Part shown: positions 4,849 to 5,624 of the stretch, one piece after another
Layout: the number at the start of each line of letters is the position of its first letter
Numbering within the stretch: the first letter of the stretch is position 1
The notes under the pieces: generated by a model
Told to the model about the DNA's origin: nothing
The model's input: the letters and a program-made list of their open reading frames with translations, nothing else
Databases searched by the model: none
Program-made: the position numbers and the translations under genes
Assembly: GCA_031261265.1 (NCBI GenBank)
Contig: JAISKI010000052.1
Coordinates: 1 to 5,624 of the forward strand
Direction of reading: 5' to 3'
DNA: 5,624 nucleotides
DNA from: Candidatus Peribacteria bacterium
GTDB taxonomy: Bacteria; Patescibacteria; JAEDAM01; Absconditabacterales; Absconditicoccaceae

Positions 4849-5610
4849 TTATTCAACACTCTTAGCCAACATCAAAAGAAAAGGTAAAGACTGACTATAA
4901 TCAATGAGATACCAATTTACTCCCATATTGAGATTAGCATAATATTCTGGTCTGTGTTCCCAGTATCGCCTTTCTGACTCCAACTTCCAGAATTCTTTCC
5001 CTAATTTCTCGGTAAGAAACCATTTTTCTAAAAGTCTGGCAGACCTTCCATTTCCGTCTGCGAAAGGGTGGATTTGCACAAAGATGAGGTGTATCTGTGA
5101 AGCGTAATAAAAGACCCCTGTCTCAGTCAGCTTTTTTTTCAAAAGTTCTGAGAGGTCTGCAAAAAGTTCTTGCATTTTTTCTTCCACAAATTCAGGTTCT
5201 ATCGCCATATAGGTCAACCCTTCTCTCCCAAAAACTCCCACTCTTTCTGTTCTGTATTTCCCTTGCAAATTTTCATCTAGCAAATGGGTGGTCGCCAAGT
5301 TATGAGCTTGTAAAAAGTTGTTTTCATTCAAGGGGTTTCTCTCTGCGAAAAGGTAGGCATTCATCAGGTCTTCTATCTCAGCAACATCTTTTGATTTTTC
5401 TTGGCGGACATCTGCATTCATTTGAGCATTCATAAAAGAGTTTAAGTCCAGTGAGTTTCCTTCTATTTTGGAAGAATAAACACTGGAAGAGGTGGTCAGA
5501 TAATCAAAATTCAATGATTTAGAGCTTTCTTTGAAATGTTCCAGTTGTTGCTCTAAATTTTTGGTATGCTGGGTAAATTCTTTGAGATAGGTATCGTGAA
5601 GGAGGTGCAT
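4849..5610 (-). CDS. fic: Fic/DOC-family protein AMP transferase, with N-terminal inhibitory motif; start may lie beyond the window
   Basis: A Fic-domain enzyme that would transfer AMP (or a related nucleotide moiety) from ATP to hydroxyl side chains of target proteins. The catalytic motif is canonical: HPFADGNGRSAR (181-192), with catalytic H181, acidic D185 and phosphate-binding GNGR. The upstream flap region GKYRTERVGVFGREG (117-131) is also typical. Near the N-terminus, SSKIEGN (46-52) fits the inhibitory (S/T)xxxE(G/N) motif, here S46, E50 and G51, so the enzyme is probably self-inhibited (class II Fic). At 253 residues it ends about 60 residues after the Fic motif and lacks the C-terminal winged helix of many larger family members. 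It stops at TAA and has no TGA codon. The frame stays open for the last 14 nt to the window edge, so the ATG used here is provisional. No promoter is visible inside the window. Confidence 0.92.
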   Translation of the reverse strand: MHLLHDTYLKEFTQHTKNLEQQLEHFKESSKSLNFDYLTTSSSVYSSKIEGNSLDLNSFMNAQMNADVRQEKSKDVAEIEDLMNAYLFAERNPLNENNFLQAHNLATTHLLDENLQGKYRTERVGVFGREGLTYMAIEPEFVEEKMQELFADLSELLKKKLTETGVFYYASQIHLIFVQIHPFADGNGRSARLLEKWFLTEKLGKEFWKLESERRYWEHRPEYYANLNMGVNWYLIDYSQSLPFLLMLAKSVE

Positions 5611-5624
5611 AGCTCTGAAAAAAA

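Noticed and set aside
5097..5435. Plus-strand 112-codon open frame opposite the Fic gene
   Set aside because: It is antisense to the conserved Fic coding sequence, including the flap region, with no family signature.

Overview
The window is best read as DNA from a Candidate Phyla Radiation bacterium that uses genetic code 25, in which UGA encodes glycine (Gracilibacteria or Absconditabacteria/SR1). Nine in-frame TGA codons interrupt four otherwise well-conserved minus-strand genes. Where I can compare them with known families, several fall at glycine positions: the residue after motif I in the DEAD-box helicase, and the Gly-Gly before TMPE in DinD. Every gene whose end is visible stops at TAA or TAG, none at TGA. 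TGG is used normally for tryptophan, which argues against the mycoplasma-type code (TGA = Trp). The coordinates below use code 25. Under the standard code dinD would vanish, the helicase would be split in two and the AbiEi-like gene would lose its C-terminus.

All identifiable genes lie on the minus strand, so transcription runs from right to left. At the right edge is a Fic-family AMP transferase (4849-5610, possibly continuing past the edge). A 106-residue orphan protein follows (4458-4778). Next is a two-gene unit resembling the AbiE type IV toxin-antitoxin pair: an AbiEi-like regulator/antitoxin (3812-4378) overlapping by 17 nt an AbiEii nucleotidyltransferase (3127-3828). Its promoter region carries a perfect 8+8 inverted repeat, a natural candidate operator for autoregulation.

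Downstream is dinD (2162-2962, six TGA codons), flanked on both sides by copies of a 32-bp imperfect direct repeat. Last is a full-length CsdA/DeaD-type cold-shock RNA helicase (119-1930) with a structured leader of about 140 nt, its own candidate promoter, an Arg/Gly-rich tail built partly from an 18-bp tandem repeat, and a clear intrinsic terminator (45-87). Beyond the terminator the first codons of a possible Cys-rich protein run off the left edge.

Functionally, the right two-thirds looks like an accessory stress/defence cluster (Fic, AbiE-like pair, DinD) beside a housekeeping RNA helicase. The links between the genes are inferred from proximity only. No tRNA, rRNA, CRISPR array, transposase or origin was seen.
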